The position numbers were made by a program, and so were the translations under genes. DNA of 64,000 bases from Saccharothrix syringae (lineage in GTDB: Bacteria; Actinomycetota; Actinomycetes; Mycobacteriales; Pseudonocardiaceae), in assembly GCF_009498035.1 (NCBI RefSeq), contig NZ_CP034550.1, forward strand, positions 3,782,001-3,846,000, written 5' to 3'. Below, one piece after another: positions 9,361 through 18,003 of this stretch. Under the pieces are notes generated by a model. The model saw nothing but the letters and a program-made list of their open reading frames with translations. It did not search any database and was not told where the DNA came from. Each line of letters opens with the position of its first letter. Position 1 is the first letter of the stretch.

Positions 9361-10614
9361 ATGGTCGAGCGCATCGACGGCGGGCCGCGGTCGGCGGTCG
9401 TGGTCGGCGCGGGCGTCGTGGGCCTGTCGACCGCCTGGTTCCTCCAGGAGCGCGGCGTCGAGGTGACCGTGGTCGACCGCGCGTCGGTGGCCGCCGGTGC
9501 CTCGTGGGGCAACGCCGGCTGGATCGCGCCCGGCCTGGCCATCCCGCTCAACGAGCCCTCCTCGCTGCGCCACGTGCCGCGGTCGCTGCTCAGCCGCACC
9601 GCGCCGCTGCACGTCCCGCCGACCGCGGACCCGCAGCTGTGGGCGTTCCTCGCGCGGTTCGCGGCGAACTGCCGCCGGTCGTCGTGGACGCGGGCGGTGG
9701 AGGCGAACCTGCCGCTCAACGAGGAGTGCGTCGAGACCTTCGACGTGCTCACCGCCAACGGCGTGGACGCCGTCACCGCCGACGCGCCGATCACCGCCGC
9801 CTTCCGCACGCCGCGGCGGGCGCAGGGGCTGCTGCGGGAGCTGCGCGCCCTGGCCGACGCCGGCCAGCCGGTCGACCACGTCGAGCTCGACGGCGACCGG
9901 CTGCGCGAGCACGTGCCCCTGGCCTCGCCCGCGCTCACCGCGGGCGTCCGCGTCGACCGGCAGCGCCACGTCGACCCCGGCGCCTTCGTCGAAGCCCTCG
10001 CCCGGTCGGTGGTCGCGCGCGGCGCCACCATCCGCCTGCTGGAGGTCGTCGACGTCCGGGCCGGGGCCAGGGGCGTCACCGTCCACCCGCGCACCGGCAG
10101 GGCCGTCACCGCCGACGTCGCGGTCGTGGCCACCGGCGCGTGGCTGACGCCGTTGGCGCGGCGGTGGGGCGTGCGCGTGCCGGTGCGCGCGGGGCGCGGG
10201 TACTCCTTCACCGTGCCCGTCGACCGACCGGTACCCGGGCCGATCTACCTGCCCGACGTGCGGGTGGCGTGCACGCCCTACCGCGACGGGCTGCGCGTGG
10301 CGGGCACCATGGAGTTCCGCGACCCCGACGCGCCCGGTTCCCACGCCCGGCTGGAGGCCGTCGTCGCCTCCGCCCGCCCCCTGCTCGACGGCGTGCGCTG
10401 GGACGAGCGCCGCGACGTGTGGGTGGGTCCGCGCCCGGTCACCCCGGACGGGCGGGCGCTGATCGGCGCGGTGCGCCTGCCGGGCGTCTACGTCGCGGGC
10501 GGGCACGGCATGTGGGGCCTCGCGCACGGCCCGGTCACCGGGCGGCTGCTGGCGGAGCAGATCACCACCGGCAAGCAGCCCGGGGCATTGCGGCCCTTCG
10601 ACCCGCTGCGCTGA
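9361..10614 (+). CDS. FAD-dependent D-amino-acid dehydrogenase / glycine oxidase family
   Basis: 417 residues. Opens with an FAD Rossmann fingerprint (VVVGAGVVGLSTAWFL, residues ~11-26) ending at VTVVDR, and has the DAO-family C-terminus GVYVAGGHGMWGLAHGPVTG. Family members oxidatively deaminate D-amino acids or related amines and pass electrons to quinone or oxygen. The ATG at 9361 is chosen because GGAGGTGG precedes it; the frame extends upstream to 9244 without a better start. It is monocistronic, following the PucR gene and ending before a strong hairpin. The exact substrate is unknown. Confidence 0.87.
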   Translation: MVERIDGGPRSAVVVGAGVVGLSTAWFLQERGVEVTVVDRASVAAGASWGNAGWIAPGLAIPLNEPSSLRHVPRSLLSRTAPLHVPPTADPQLWAFLARFAANCRRSSWTRAVEANLPLNEECVETFDVLTANGVDAVTADAPITAAFRTPRRAQGLLRELRALADAGQPVDHVELDGDRLREHVPLASPALTAGVRVDRQRHVDPGAFVEALARSVVARGATIRLLEVVDVRAGARGVTVHPRTGRAVTADVAVVATGAWLTPLARRWGVRVPVRAGRGYSFTVPVDRPVPGPIYLPDVRVACTPYRDGLRVAGTMEFRDPDAPGSHARLEAVVASARPLLDGVRWDERRDVWVGPRPVTPDGRALIGAVRLPGVYVAGGHGMWGLAHGPVTGRLLAEQITTGKQPGALRPFDPLR

Positions 10615-10725
10615 CCGGGCACGCGGGCAGCGCGCCCACCGACGTGGGTGCCGCGGCCCACCCCTGGACCACCATCCGGTCCGCGACGCCGGCGCCGAGT
10701 CAACCCCGGCACCGCGGACACCTCC

Positions 10726-10765
10726 GCCGTCAGGGCGGCCCTTCCTCCCCGGCCGCCCTGACGGC
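10726..10765 (+). terminator. Strong hairpin terminator after the dehydrogenase gene
   Basis: GCCGTCAGGGCGGCC and its exact reverse complement form a 15-bp stem around a 10-nt loop (CTTCCTCCCC). It lies 111 bp after the dehydrogenase stop and 32 bp before the GreA-like start. No T-run follows. Confidence 0.75.
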
Positions 10766-10797
10766 CTCCCCGTTCCGGACACGACCGCGAGGCCACC

Positions 10798-11274
10798 ATG
10801 ACCAGCACCCGACGCTTCTGGCTGACCCCCGACGCCCACCGACGGCTCCAGGCCGAGCTGGCCGGTCTGTGCGCGACCGACCCCGCCCGGGCCGTCGACG
10901 AGACCGGTGACGCCGACGGGCGCGGCGCGGTGCTGCGCAGGCAGCGCGAGGAGCGCATCCGCGAGATCCGGGAACTGCTCGGCAACTCCGTCGTCGGCCA
11001 GGACCCGCCCGACGACGGGGTCGTCGAGCCCGGCATGGTGCTCACCGTCCGCTACGACGACGTCGAGGGCACCGAGACCTTCCTGCTGGGCATGCGCGCG
11101 GTCGAGCACGGTGACGTCGAGGTCTACTCCCCGGACTCGCCGCTGGGCGCCGCCCTGTCCGGCGCCCGCCCGGGCGACCGGCGCACCTACCGCGCGCCCG
11201 GCGGCAACACCATCGGGGTCACCCTGCTCAAGGCCGTGCCCTACGGCCACCACCGGGCGAGCAGTACGTCCTGA
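10798..11274 (+). CDS. GreA/GreB-family transcript cleavage factor-like protein
   Basis: 158 residues, the normal Gre length. An N-terminal coiled-coil (residues ~10-65) with an acidic tip (D34, E35, D38, D40) is followed by a C-terminal FKBP-like domain containing SPLGAALSGARPGD and APGG, the Gre pattern SPLGxALLGxxxGD. Gre factors enter the RNA polymerase secondary channel and rescue backtracked complexes. The acidic tip supports some activity, but the N-terminal half is diverged and this is probably a paralogue rather than the housekeeping GreA. It stands alone between a terminator and an intergenic repeat array. Confidence 0.85.
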   Translation: MTSTRRFWLTPDAHRRLQAELAGLCATDPARAVDETGDADGRGAVLRRQREERIREIRELLGNSVVGQDPPDDGVVEPGMVLTVRYDDVEGTETFLLGMRAVEHGDVEVYSPDSPLGAALSGARPGDRRTYRAPGGNTIGVTLLKAVPYGHHRASSTS

Positions 11275-11282
11275 AACCGCAC

Positions 11283-11331
11283 AATGCGCCTTTCCTCACT
11301 GTCAATGCGCTGTTCGGCACAGTGAATGCGC
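11283..11331 (+). repeat. Three AATGCGC iterons with a 21-bp period
   Basis: AATGCGC occurs at 11283-11289, 11304-11310 and 11325-11331, exactly 21 bp apart (two helical turns). Between copies 1 and 3, CACTG and CAGTG flank copy 2, so the array can also fold. It lies just after the GreA-like stop and 170 bp before the dimethylformamidase-like gene. It may be a regulator array or an example of the short intergenic repeats seen in this bacterial family. Confidence 0.6.
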
Positions 11332-11502
11332 CCGGTCGATATCCGGTGATTGCAACACGGGCACCTGTTCGTCGGGGTGCGTGCGGCAAACGGGTGTTGT
11401 CGTCGAGGGCCCTGTAACCCCAGTCGCCCCGACGTCGACTTCCGTAATGGCGAATGCCCGCCAATGCGCGCACCGTCGGTGGTATCGGAGAGGTGGCCCG
11501 TG

Positions 11503-13908
11503 ATGACGAGGTTACGCGCGCGGTCCCGTACAGGGCCCCTCGCGAAGGTCCTGCACCTGTCGGCCGCGTTGCTGACGGCTTCGGGGCTGGTCGTGGCGGT
11601 CAACGCCGTCCTGCCGGCGACGGCGGTGGCCGCGCCCTGCGACACGCCCGTGGTGAACAAGGTGGCGTGCGAGAACACGAAGCCCGGGACGGACGACTGG
11701 CAGGTGCCCTACCGGGACGACTCGATCGTGGGCTACACGACCGACATCAGCGCGTCACCGGGTGATCGGGTCGATTTCAAGGTGCGCACCACCGCTTCCG
11801 CCTACCGCCTGGACATCTACCGGTTGGGTTACTACGCGGGCAAGGGCGCGCGGTTGGTGGGGACGGCGTCGCGGAATTCGGTGCAGACCCAGCCGTCCTG
11901 CCTGCGCGACGCGCCGACGGCCCTGATCGACTGCGGGAACTGGGCCGTTTCGGCCAGCTGGGACGTGCCGGTGGACGCCGTGTCGGGGATCTACTACGCG
12001 CGGCTGCACCGCAACGACACCGGCGCCGAGAACGAGATCGTGTTCATCGTCCGCGACGACACCGGCACCTCCAAGATCCTGTTCCAGACCTCCGATGCGA
12101 CGTGGGCGGCGTACAACCGGTACGGCGGCAACAGCCTGTACTTCGGTGACGGCCCGGGGCAGGGCGGTCAGGCGTACAAGGTGAGCTACAACCGGCCGTA
12201 CACCGGCGGTGACGGTGACGACAACTTCATCTTCAACGCCGAGTACCCGATGTTGAGGTTCCTGGAGCGCAACGGTTACGACCTGAGCTACACCACCGAC
12301 GTGGACTCGGCCCGCCGCGGCCAGTTGATCAAGAACCACAAGGTGTTCATGGCCGTCGGTCACGACGAGTACTGGTCGAACGAGCAGCGGGCCAACGTGG
12401 AGGCCGCCCGGGACGCGGGTGTGCACCTGGCGTTCCTGACCGGCAACGAGATCTTCTGGAAGACCCGGTGGGAGAAGTCCATCGACTCCTCCCACACCGA
12501 CTGGCGCACGGTGGCCTGCTTCAAGGAGACCAAGCCGAACCAGGACGACGGCCTGCCCGACTGGACCGGCACCTGGCGCGACCCGCGCTACAGCCCGCCG
12601 CAGGACGGCGGCCGTCCGGAGAACTCCTTGCTGGGCAACCTCTTCCTGATCAACGGCCGGCGCGAGGACAGCCTCCAGGTGCCCGCCGCCTACGGGAAGA
12701 TGCGGCTGTGGCGGCACACCGACCTGCAGAACATGGCCGCCAACACCACCTACACCTTCCGGCCGGGCACCCTGGGCTACGAGTGGAACACGGTGCCGGA
12801 CAACGGGTCCCAGCCCGCGGGCGTGGCGCGGATGTCGCGGACCACGGTCCAGCTCAACGGCTCCTACGTGCTGAAGAACTGGGGCAGCGTGTACGGCCCC
12901 GGCACCGAGACCCACTCGGTCACCTACTACCGCCACCCCAGCGGGTCGCTGGTGTTCGGCGCGGGCACCGTCCAGTGGTCCTGGGGCCTGGACGACGAGC
13001 ACGCGTACCGGACCACCACGCCCACCTCCGACCCGCGGATGCAGCAGGCCACCGTCAACTTCCTGGCCGACATGGGCGTGCAGGCCGCCACGCTCCAGGC
13101 CAACCTGGTGCAGGCCGCCCCGAGCGCCGACGTCCTCGCGCCGGTGGTGGTGCTGACCACCGCGCCGACCACCGCCGTGGTGGGCGCGCCGTACACCCTG
13201 TCCGGCACGGTCCTCGACGTGGCCGGCCAGGTCGGCGGCGTCGAGGTGTCCACCGACGACGGCGCGCGCTGGCACCCGGCCAACTGGCAGGCCGGCCAGG
13301 GCACGTGGAGCTACACCTACACGCCGACCCGGTCGGGCCAGGCGCAGCTGCGGGTGCGCGCGGTCGACGACTCGCTGAACCTGTCCGACCCGGTGGGCAC
13401 CCCGGTCGTGGTGACGCCGCGGACGTGCCCGTGCGGCATGTGGACGACGGCCGACACCCCGGTGGCCCCCGACAGCGCGGACGGCACCCCGCTGGAACTG
13501 GGCGTGAAGTGGCGCGCCGACGGCGACGGCCGGGTGCGCGGCGTGCGGTTCTACAAGGGCGCGGCCAACACCGGCACGCACACCGGCACGCTGTGGTCGG
13601 CGAGCGGGCAGCGGTTGGCCACCGGCACGTTCCAGAACGAGACGGCGAGCGGCTGGCAGACGCTGACCTTCGCGACGCCGGTGGCGGTCACCGCGAACAC
13701 CACCTACGTCGTGTCGTACTACTCGCCCCTCGGCCGCTACTCCGGGGACGCGGAGTACTTCAGCCGCGGCCCCCGGTACCTGGAACCGGTCACCGGCATC
13801 CAGAGCGGGACGGACGGGCCCAACGGGGTGTACCGCCTGGGCGCCGGGTTCCCCGACCGGAGCTACCAGGACACCAACTACTGGGTCGACGTGGTGTGGG
13901 CGCCCTGA
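11503..13908 (+). CDS. Secreted N,N-dimethylformamidase beta-subunit-like protein with DUF4082 tail
   Basis: 801 residues with a signal peptide (residues 1-45, ending ATAVAA). The large first domain carries the dimethylformamidase beta-subunit signature around YRLGYYAGKGAR, VGHDEYWS and FLTGNEIFWK. An immunoglobulin-like segment follows (~540-640), then a C-terminal DUF4082 domain (CPCGMWTT, RGVRFYKGAANTGTHTGTLW, TANTTYVVSYYSP). Dimethylformamidase is a cytosolic iron enzyme; secreted actinobacterial versions are common but uncharacterised, so amide hydrolysis outside the cell is only inferred. Starts at 11500 (GTG) and 11503 (ATG) are adjacent, both behind GAGAGG. Confidence 0.85.
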   Translation: MTRLRARSRTGPLAKVLHLSAALLTASGLVVAVNAVLPATAVAAPCDTPVVNKVACENTKPGTDDWQVPYRDDSIVGYTTDISASPGDRVDFKVRTTASAYRLDIYRLGYYAGKGARLVGTASRNSVQTQPSCLRDAPTALIDCGNWAVSASWDVPVDAVSGIYYARLHRNDTGAENEIVFIVRDDTGTSKILFQTSDATWAAYNRYGGNSLYFGDGPGQGGQAYKVSYNRPYTGGDGDDNFIFNAEYPMLRFLERNGYDLSYTTDVDSARRGQLIKNHKVFMAVGHDEYWSNEQRANVEAARDAGVHLAFLTGNEIFWKTRWEKSIDSSHTDWRTVACFKETKPNQDDGLPDWTGTWRDPRYSPPQDGGRPENSLLGNLFLINGRREDSLQVPAAYGKMRLWRHTDLQNMAANTTYTFRPGTLGYEWNTVPDNGSQPAGVARMSRTTVQLNGSYVLKNWGSVYGPGTETHSVTYYRHPSGSLVFGAGTVQWSWGLDDEHAYRTTTPTSDPRMQQATVNFLADMGVQAATLQANLVQAAPSADVLAPVVVLTTAPTTAVVGAPYTLSGTVLDVAGQVGGVEVSTDDGARWHPANWQAGQGTWSYTYTPTRSGQAQLRVRAVDDSLNLSDPVGTPVVVTPRTCPCGMWTTADTPVAPDSADGTPLELGVKWRADGDGRVRGVRFYKGAANTGTHTGTLWSASGQRLATGTFQNETASGWQTLTFATPVAVTANTTYVVSYYSPLGRYSGDAEYFSRGPRYLEPVTGIQSGTDGPNGVYRLGAGFPDRSYQDTNYWVDVVWAP

Positions 13909-14232
13909 CCGGGACGGCCTGACGGGCGGGTGGTCGCGCTGAGGGGTGGGCGGTCGCGTCGGCGAGGTGGTCGCGCTGATCCGCCGGCACCGCGACCACC
14001 CCCGTTCACCCACGGCTCGTCCGCCGGCCACGGGGGCGGGTCGGACAGTGCGCCGTGACGACCTCCCCCGGCAGGCGGCGGTTCCCCGCCGCGCTCTCCA
14101 CCGTGGCCGGCCCGGCCGCACTGGCCCAGGTGCCCGCCGACCGCGCCGCGCCCCGGTCGTTGTTCGGGGCCGGGGAGTGGACGCTGAACAACCCCGGCTG
14201 AACAATCGCCCCTGCCGGCAGAGGGGGTGGCG
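13909..14232. other. Intergenic region, 324 bp, hairpins only
   Basis: No convincing gene. GGTGGTCGCG appears twice directly (13929-13938 and 13966-13975) and once inverted (13991-14000). The rest shows no clear promoter. The AGAGGGGG ribosome-binding site of the next gene is at the right end. Confidence 0.6.
13966..14000 (+). terminator. Hairpin terminator after the dimethylformamidase-like gene
   Basis: GGTGGTCGCG pairs perfectly with CGCGACCACC across a 15-nt loop. A second copy of the left arm at 13929 could form an alternative, longer stem. It lies 58 bp after the stop codon. Confidence 0.55.
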
Positions 14233-17200
14233 ATGCCTCGGCGCGAGGTTCCACTGGACGAGGACGCGGGGGAGTTCGTCGGGTTCGCGGCGGGCCTGCG
14301 CGGGTTGCGGGTGGCGGCGGGGAGCCCGACCTACCGGGAGCTGGCCAAGCGGGCGCACTACTCGGCGGCGGCGCTGTCCGAGGCGGCCAACGGGCGCAGG
14401 CTGCCCAGCCTGGGCGTGACGCTGGCCTACGTGCGGGCGTGCGGCGGGGACGTGGCCGAGTGGGAGGCGCGCTGGCGGGCGCTGGCCGTGGCGCCGCCGA
14501 CGACACCCGAAGGCGACCTCCCGGCGCCCTACGTGGGGTTGCGGGCGTTCCAGCCGGAGGACGCGGACCGGTTCTTCGGGCGGGAGCGGCTGGTCGGGAC
14601 CGTCGTCGAACTGGTGGGGGAGCGCCGGTTCACCGGGGTGTTCGGCCCCTCGGGGTCGGGCAAGTCCTCGGTGCTGCGGGCCGGGCTGGTGGCCGGGTGG
14701 CGGGGACCGGCGGTGGTGTTCGCGCCGGGGGGCTCCCCGGTGCGGGAGCTGGCGATCCACGTGGGGGCGTGGTGCGGCAGGCCCGCGTCGTCGTTGGCGG
14801 CGGAGTTCGCGGCCTGGCGGGAGAACCTGCACCTGCGGGTGCGGCAGGCGCTGGTGGGCCGCGCCGGGGACCTGCTGCTGGTGGTGGACCAGTTCGAGGA
14901 GCTGTTCGCGCTGTGCCGCGACCCGGACGAGCGGGTGGCGTTCGTGGCCGCGTTGACCACCGCCGCGGCGGCACCGGACAGCCGGACCCGGGTGGTGCTG
15001 GGGGTGCGGGCGGACTTCCTCGGCGACTGCGCGCGGTACCCCGACCTGGTGGAGGCGTTGCACGGCGGCCAGGTGCTGGTGGGGCCGATGAGCCCCGACG
15101 AGCTGCACCGGGCGGTCGTGCACCCCGCGGTGGCGGTGGGCGCCAAGGTGCAGACCGCCCTGGTGACGCGGCTGGTGGCCGAGGCGGCGGGGCAGCCTGC
15201 CGCCCTGCCGCTGCTCTCGCACGCCCTGCTGGAGACCTGGAAGCGGCGGCGCGGTGTCGCGCTGACCGTGGACGGCTACGAGGAGACCGGCGGGATGGCG
15301 CACGCGATCGCCCGCAGCGCCGAGCACGCCTACCAGGAGCTGCCCGAGGCCGACCGGGAGGTGGCGCGCTGGCTGTTCCTGCGGCTGGTCGCGGTGGGCG
15401 AGGGCGACGAGGACACCAAGCGCCGGGTCGCCCGCGCCGAGCTGGACGCCCTGGGCGACGGGGTCGGGCCGGTGCTCGGGGCACTGGCCTCGGCCAGGCT
15501 GGTCGTGGTCGGCGACGACACCGTCGACCTGGCCCACGAGGCGCTGCTGCGCGCCTGGCCCCGGTTGCGCGGCTGGCTGGCCGAGGACCGCGACGGCCTG
15601 CGGCTCCAGCGCCGGCTGACCGAGGCCGCCGACATCTGGGCGGAACTCGACCACGACCCGGCCGTCCTCTACCGGACCACGCGCCTGGCGCGGACCGCGG
15701 CCTGGGTGCGGCGCACCGGCCCGGCGCTCACCGACCGCGAACGGGACTTCCTGGAGCGCAGCCGGGCGGCCGAGGCGCGGACCCGGAGGGCTTCCCTGCG
15801 GCGGCGCTACGGGGTGACCGCCGCGGTGGTCACCGCGCTGGTCGCGGCCACCGCGGTGACCGTGCCGATGGTGCTGGAGCGCCGGGAGGCCGAGCGCGCC
15901 GCGCTGTCCCGGCAGCTCGCCGCGCAGGTCGGCCCGAACGCGGTCGAAGCGGGTCGACACGCCCTGGAGGCGTGGCGCACCTACCCGACCGCGGAAGCGC
16001 GCAGCAGCCTGTTCAACGCCGCCGCCACGCGGCAGGGCGAGCAGCACCGGATACGAATGGGCACGTTGTCGAGTTTCAGCCCCATGGCCCTGCGGCCCGA
16101 CGGCGAGCTGGTCGCCCGGGTCGACCACGACCGCATCGCGCTGGTGAGCACCTCGACGCTCGACCTCGTCGCGGAACTGCCCCTGCACGACCCGAGCCGC
16201 ACGCAGTACGAACTCGCCTTCAGCCCGGACGGGCGGTTGCTGGCCGCGGGCGACTCGGAGGGGCGCGTCACCCTCTGGGCGGTGCCCGGCGGCGAGCAGG
16301 TGGGTGTCATCGAGACCGGTGCCCCGGTGGAGGGCCTCGTCTTCAGCGCGGACGGGTCGACCCTGGTCGCCCGGGACGCGCTGTGGGACGTGCGGACCCG
16401 GGCGGCGGCGGGCAGGTTGATCCGGCCCGAGGGGGCGCACCACGTCGTGGCCGCCCACGACCGGACCGTCGCCACCGTGGCACTGGACGGCGTGGTGGAG
16501 CTGTGGGACCTGCCGAGCCGCTCGCGCGTCGCCGTGCTCCGAACCGGTTCGAAGGGGACCAGCGGCGTGGCCTTCGCCCCCGACGGCCGCTCGCTCGCCG
16601 TGGCGGACAAGAACGGGAGCATCACGCTGTGGGACCCGGCGACGGCGACCCGCATCACGACGACCGCGCCCTACGGCGGCGGTGCGAACGGCGTCGCCTT
16701 CAGCGCCGACGGCACGGTACTGGCCTCGCCCGGGTACGACGGCAAGGTGGTGCTCCGGGACGCCGCCAACCCCTCCGCGACCACCGTCGTGACCGTGGAG
16801 GAGAGCAGGACGCCCGGTGTCCCGACCTACCTGGTGCAGCTCGCCTTCGGGAGCAACGGCACGGCGGTGGTGGCGGGTGGCCGGGACATCCACGTGTGGA
16901 ACGCCGACCTGCCCCTGGTCCGCGCCCCCGTCCAGGCGATGCAGTTCGCGCCCGACGGTGCCGGTCTGTCCACCTTGGACGAGAAGGGCGTGCTCACGAT
17001 CTGGGGCACCGAGCCGGCGCTCCGGCCCGGAACACGGCTCGACCTCGCCGACGCGGCCTGGGCGACCGGGGCGTTCAGCGCCGACCGCACGAAACTGGCC
17101 GTCCTGCGACCGGGCGCGCCGATCGACTGGTGGAGCCTCGGCGGGCACCCGACCCGGACCACCGCGCAGGGCTGGCGGGCACCCGCGGAGCAGCCCCGCG

Positions 17201-17859
17201 TCACGGCCTTCGGCCCGGACCTGCGGTCGCTGGTGGAGGTGGGCCCGGTCGCGTCGGACGTGGTGCGGCACTCCGGGGCGGACGGCCTGCGGACGTCGGG
17301 CGAGGTCCTGGCCTCCGGTGACAACATCACCGGCGCGGTCGTCCTGCCGGGCGGTCGGCACATGGCGCTGGGGCAGACGCGGGGCCAGGTGATGGTCAGG
17401 GACGTGGCCACGACCCGCGCGGTTGCCACGTTCCGGGGTCATGACGGCGCGGTGACCGCGATGGCGGTCACCGCGGACGGGCACCTGCTGGCCACCGCCG
17501 GCGCCGACGGCGCGGTGGTGCTGTGGGACACCGCGACGTGGCGGCAGGTCGCCCGGATGACCGGGCACTCCGCCGGGGTGTCGTTCGCCGCGTTCAGCCC
17601 GGACGGGCACCTGCTCGCCACCTCCGCCGCCGACGGGACCACGCTGCTGTGGGACGTGGCCGCGCACGGCGAGTGGGCGAGGCTGACCGACCCGGGTGGG
17701 CAGGCGGTCAGGCCCGCCTGGCACCCCGACGGCACGGCCCTGGCCACCGCCGACGCCCGCGGCGCGATCACGCTGTGGCAGCTCGACGAGCGGCGCGCCG
17801 TGGCCGAGGTGTGCGCGGACCTGGCGCGGTCCGGCGCGCCCGGGGTCGAACCGTGCTGA
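14233..17859 (+). CDS. HTH-nSTAND1 NTPase-TM-WD40 protein
   Basis: 1208 residues. Residues ~10-85 are an XRE-like helix-turn-helix (YRELAKRAHYSAAALSEAAN). Residues ~100-500 are a STAND NTPase of the nSTAND1 type: entry motif PYVGLRAFQPEDADRFFGRE, Walker A GPSGSGKSS with Lys144, Walker B LLLVVDQFEELF. One hydrophobic span (~527-549) follows, then about a dozen WD40 blades to the end (DGHLLATAGADGAVVLWD and similar). STAND proteins are NTP-driven switches that assemble on a signal; the propeller is the likely sensor. A DNA-binding domain plus a TM span in one chain is odd, so it may be membrane-tethered. ATG 14233 follows GAGGGGG. Confidence 0.88.
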   Translation: MPRREVPLDEDAGEFVGFAAGLRGLRVAAGSPTYRELAKRAHYSAAALSEAANGRRLPSLGVTLAYVRACGGDVAEWEARWRALAVAPPTTPEGDLPAPYVGLRAFQPEDADRFFGRERLVGTVVELVGERRFTGVFGPSGSGKSSVLRAGLVAGWRGPAVVFAPGGSPVRELAIHVGAWCGRPASSLAAEFAAWRENLHLRVRQALVGRAGDLLLVVDQFEELFALCRDPDERVAFVAALTTAAAAPDSRTRVVLGVRADFLGDCARYPDLVEALHGGQVLVGPMSPDELHRAVVHPAVAVGAKVQTALVTRLVAEAAGQPAALPLLSHALLETWKRRRGVALTVDGYEETGGMAHAIARSAEHAYQELPEADREVARWLFLRLVAVGEGDEDTKRRVARAELDALGDGVGPVLGALASARLVVVGDDTVDLAHEALLRAWPRLRGWLAEDRDGLRLQRRLTEAADIWAELDHDPAVLYRTTRLARTAAWVRRTGPALTDRERDFLERSRAAEARTRRASLRRRYGVTAAVVTALVAATAVTVPMVLERREAERAALSRQLAAQVGPNAVEAGRHALEAWRTYPTAEARSSLFNAAATRQGEQHRIRMGTLSSFSPMALRPDGELVARVDHDRIALVSTSTLDLVAELPLHDPSRTQYELAFSPDGRLLAAGDSEGRVTLWAVPGGEQVGVIETGAPVEGLVFSADGSTLVARDALWDVRTRAAAGRLIRPEGAHHVVAAHDRTVATVALDGVVELWDLPSRSRVAVLRTGSKGTSGVAFAPDGRSLAVADKNGSITLWDPATATRITTTAPYGGGANGVAFSADGTVLASPGYDGKVVLRDAANPSATTVVTVEESRTPGVPTYLVQLAFGSNGTAVVAGGRDIHVWNADLPLVRAPVQAMQFAPDGAGLSTLDEKGVLTIWGTEPALRPGTRLDLADAAWATGAFSADRTKLAVLRPGAPIDWWSLGGHPTRTTAQGWRAPAEQPRVTAFGPDLRSLVEVGPVASDVVRHSGADGLRTSGEVLASGDNITGAVVLPGGRHMALGQTRGQVMVRDVATTRAVATFRGHDGAVTAMAVTADGHLLATAGADGAVVLWDTATWRQVARMTGHSAGVSFAAFSPDGHLLATSAADGTTLLWDVAAHGEWARLTDPGGQAVRPAWHPDGTALATADARGAITLWQLDERRAVAEVCADLARSGAPGVEPC

Positions 17860-18003
17860 CGGCAGTTCGGCCGCGATCGGCCCGGGTTCGCGGACAGGCG
17901 GTCGTGGGCACCGCATTTTTGCGTAGGGGACGCGGCGGGTCGGAGATCGAATAGGCGCTCGGCCGTCCCCGGCCTTCCCGGCACCGAGCGAACGAGGGTC
18001 CTG

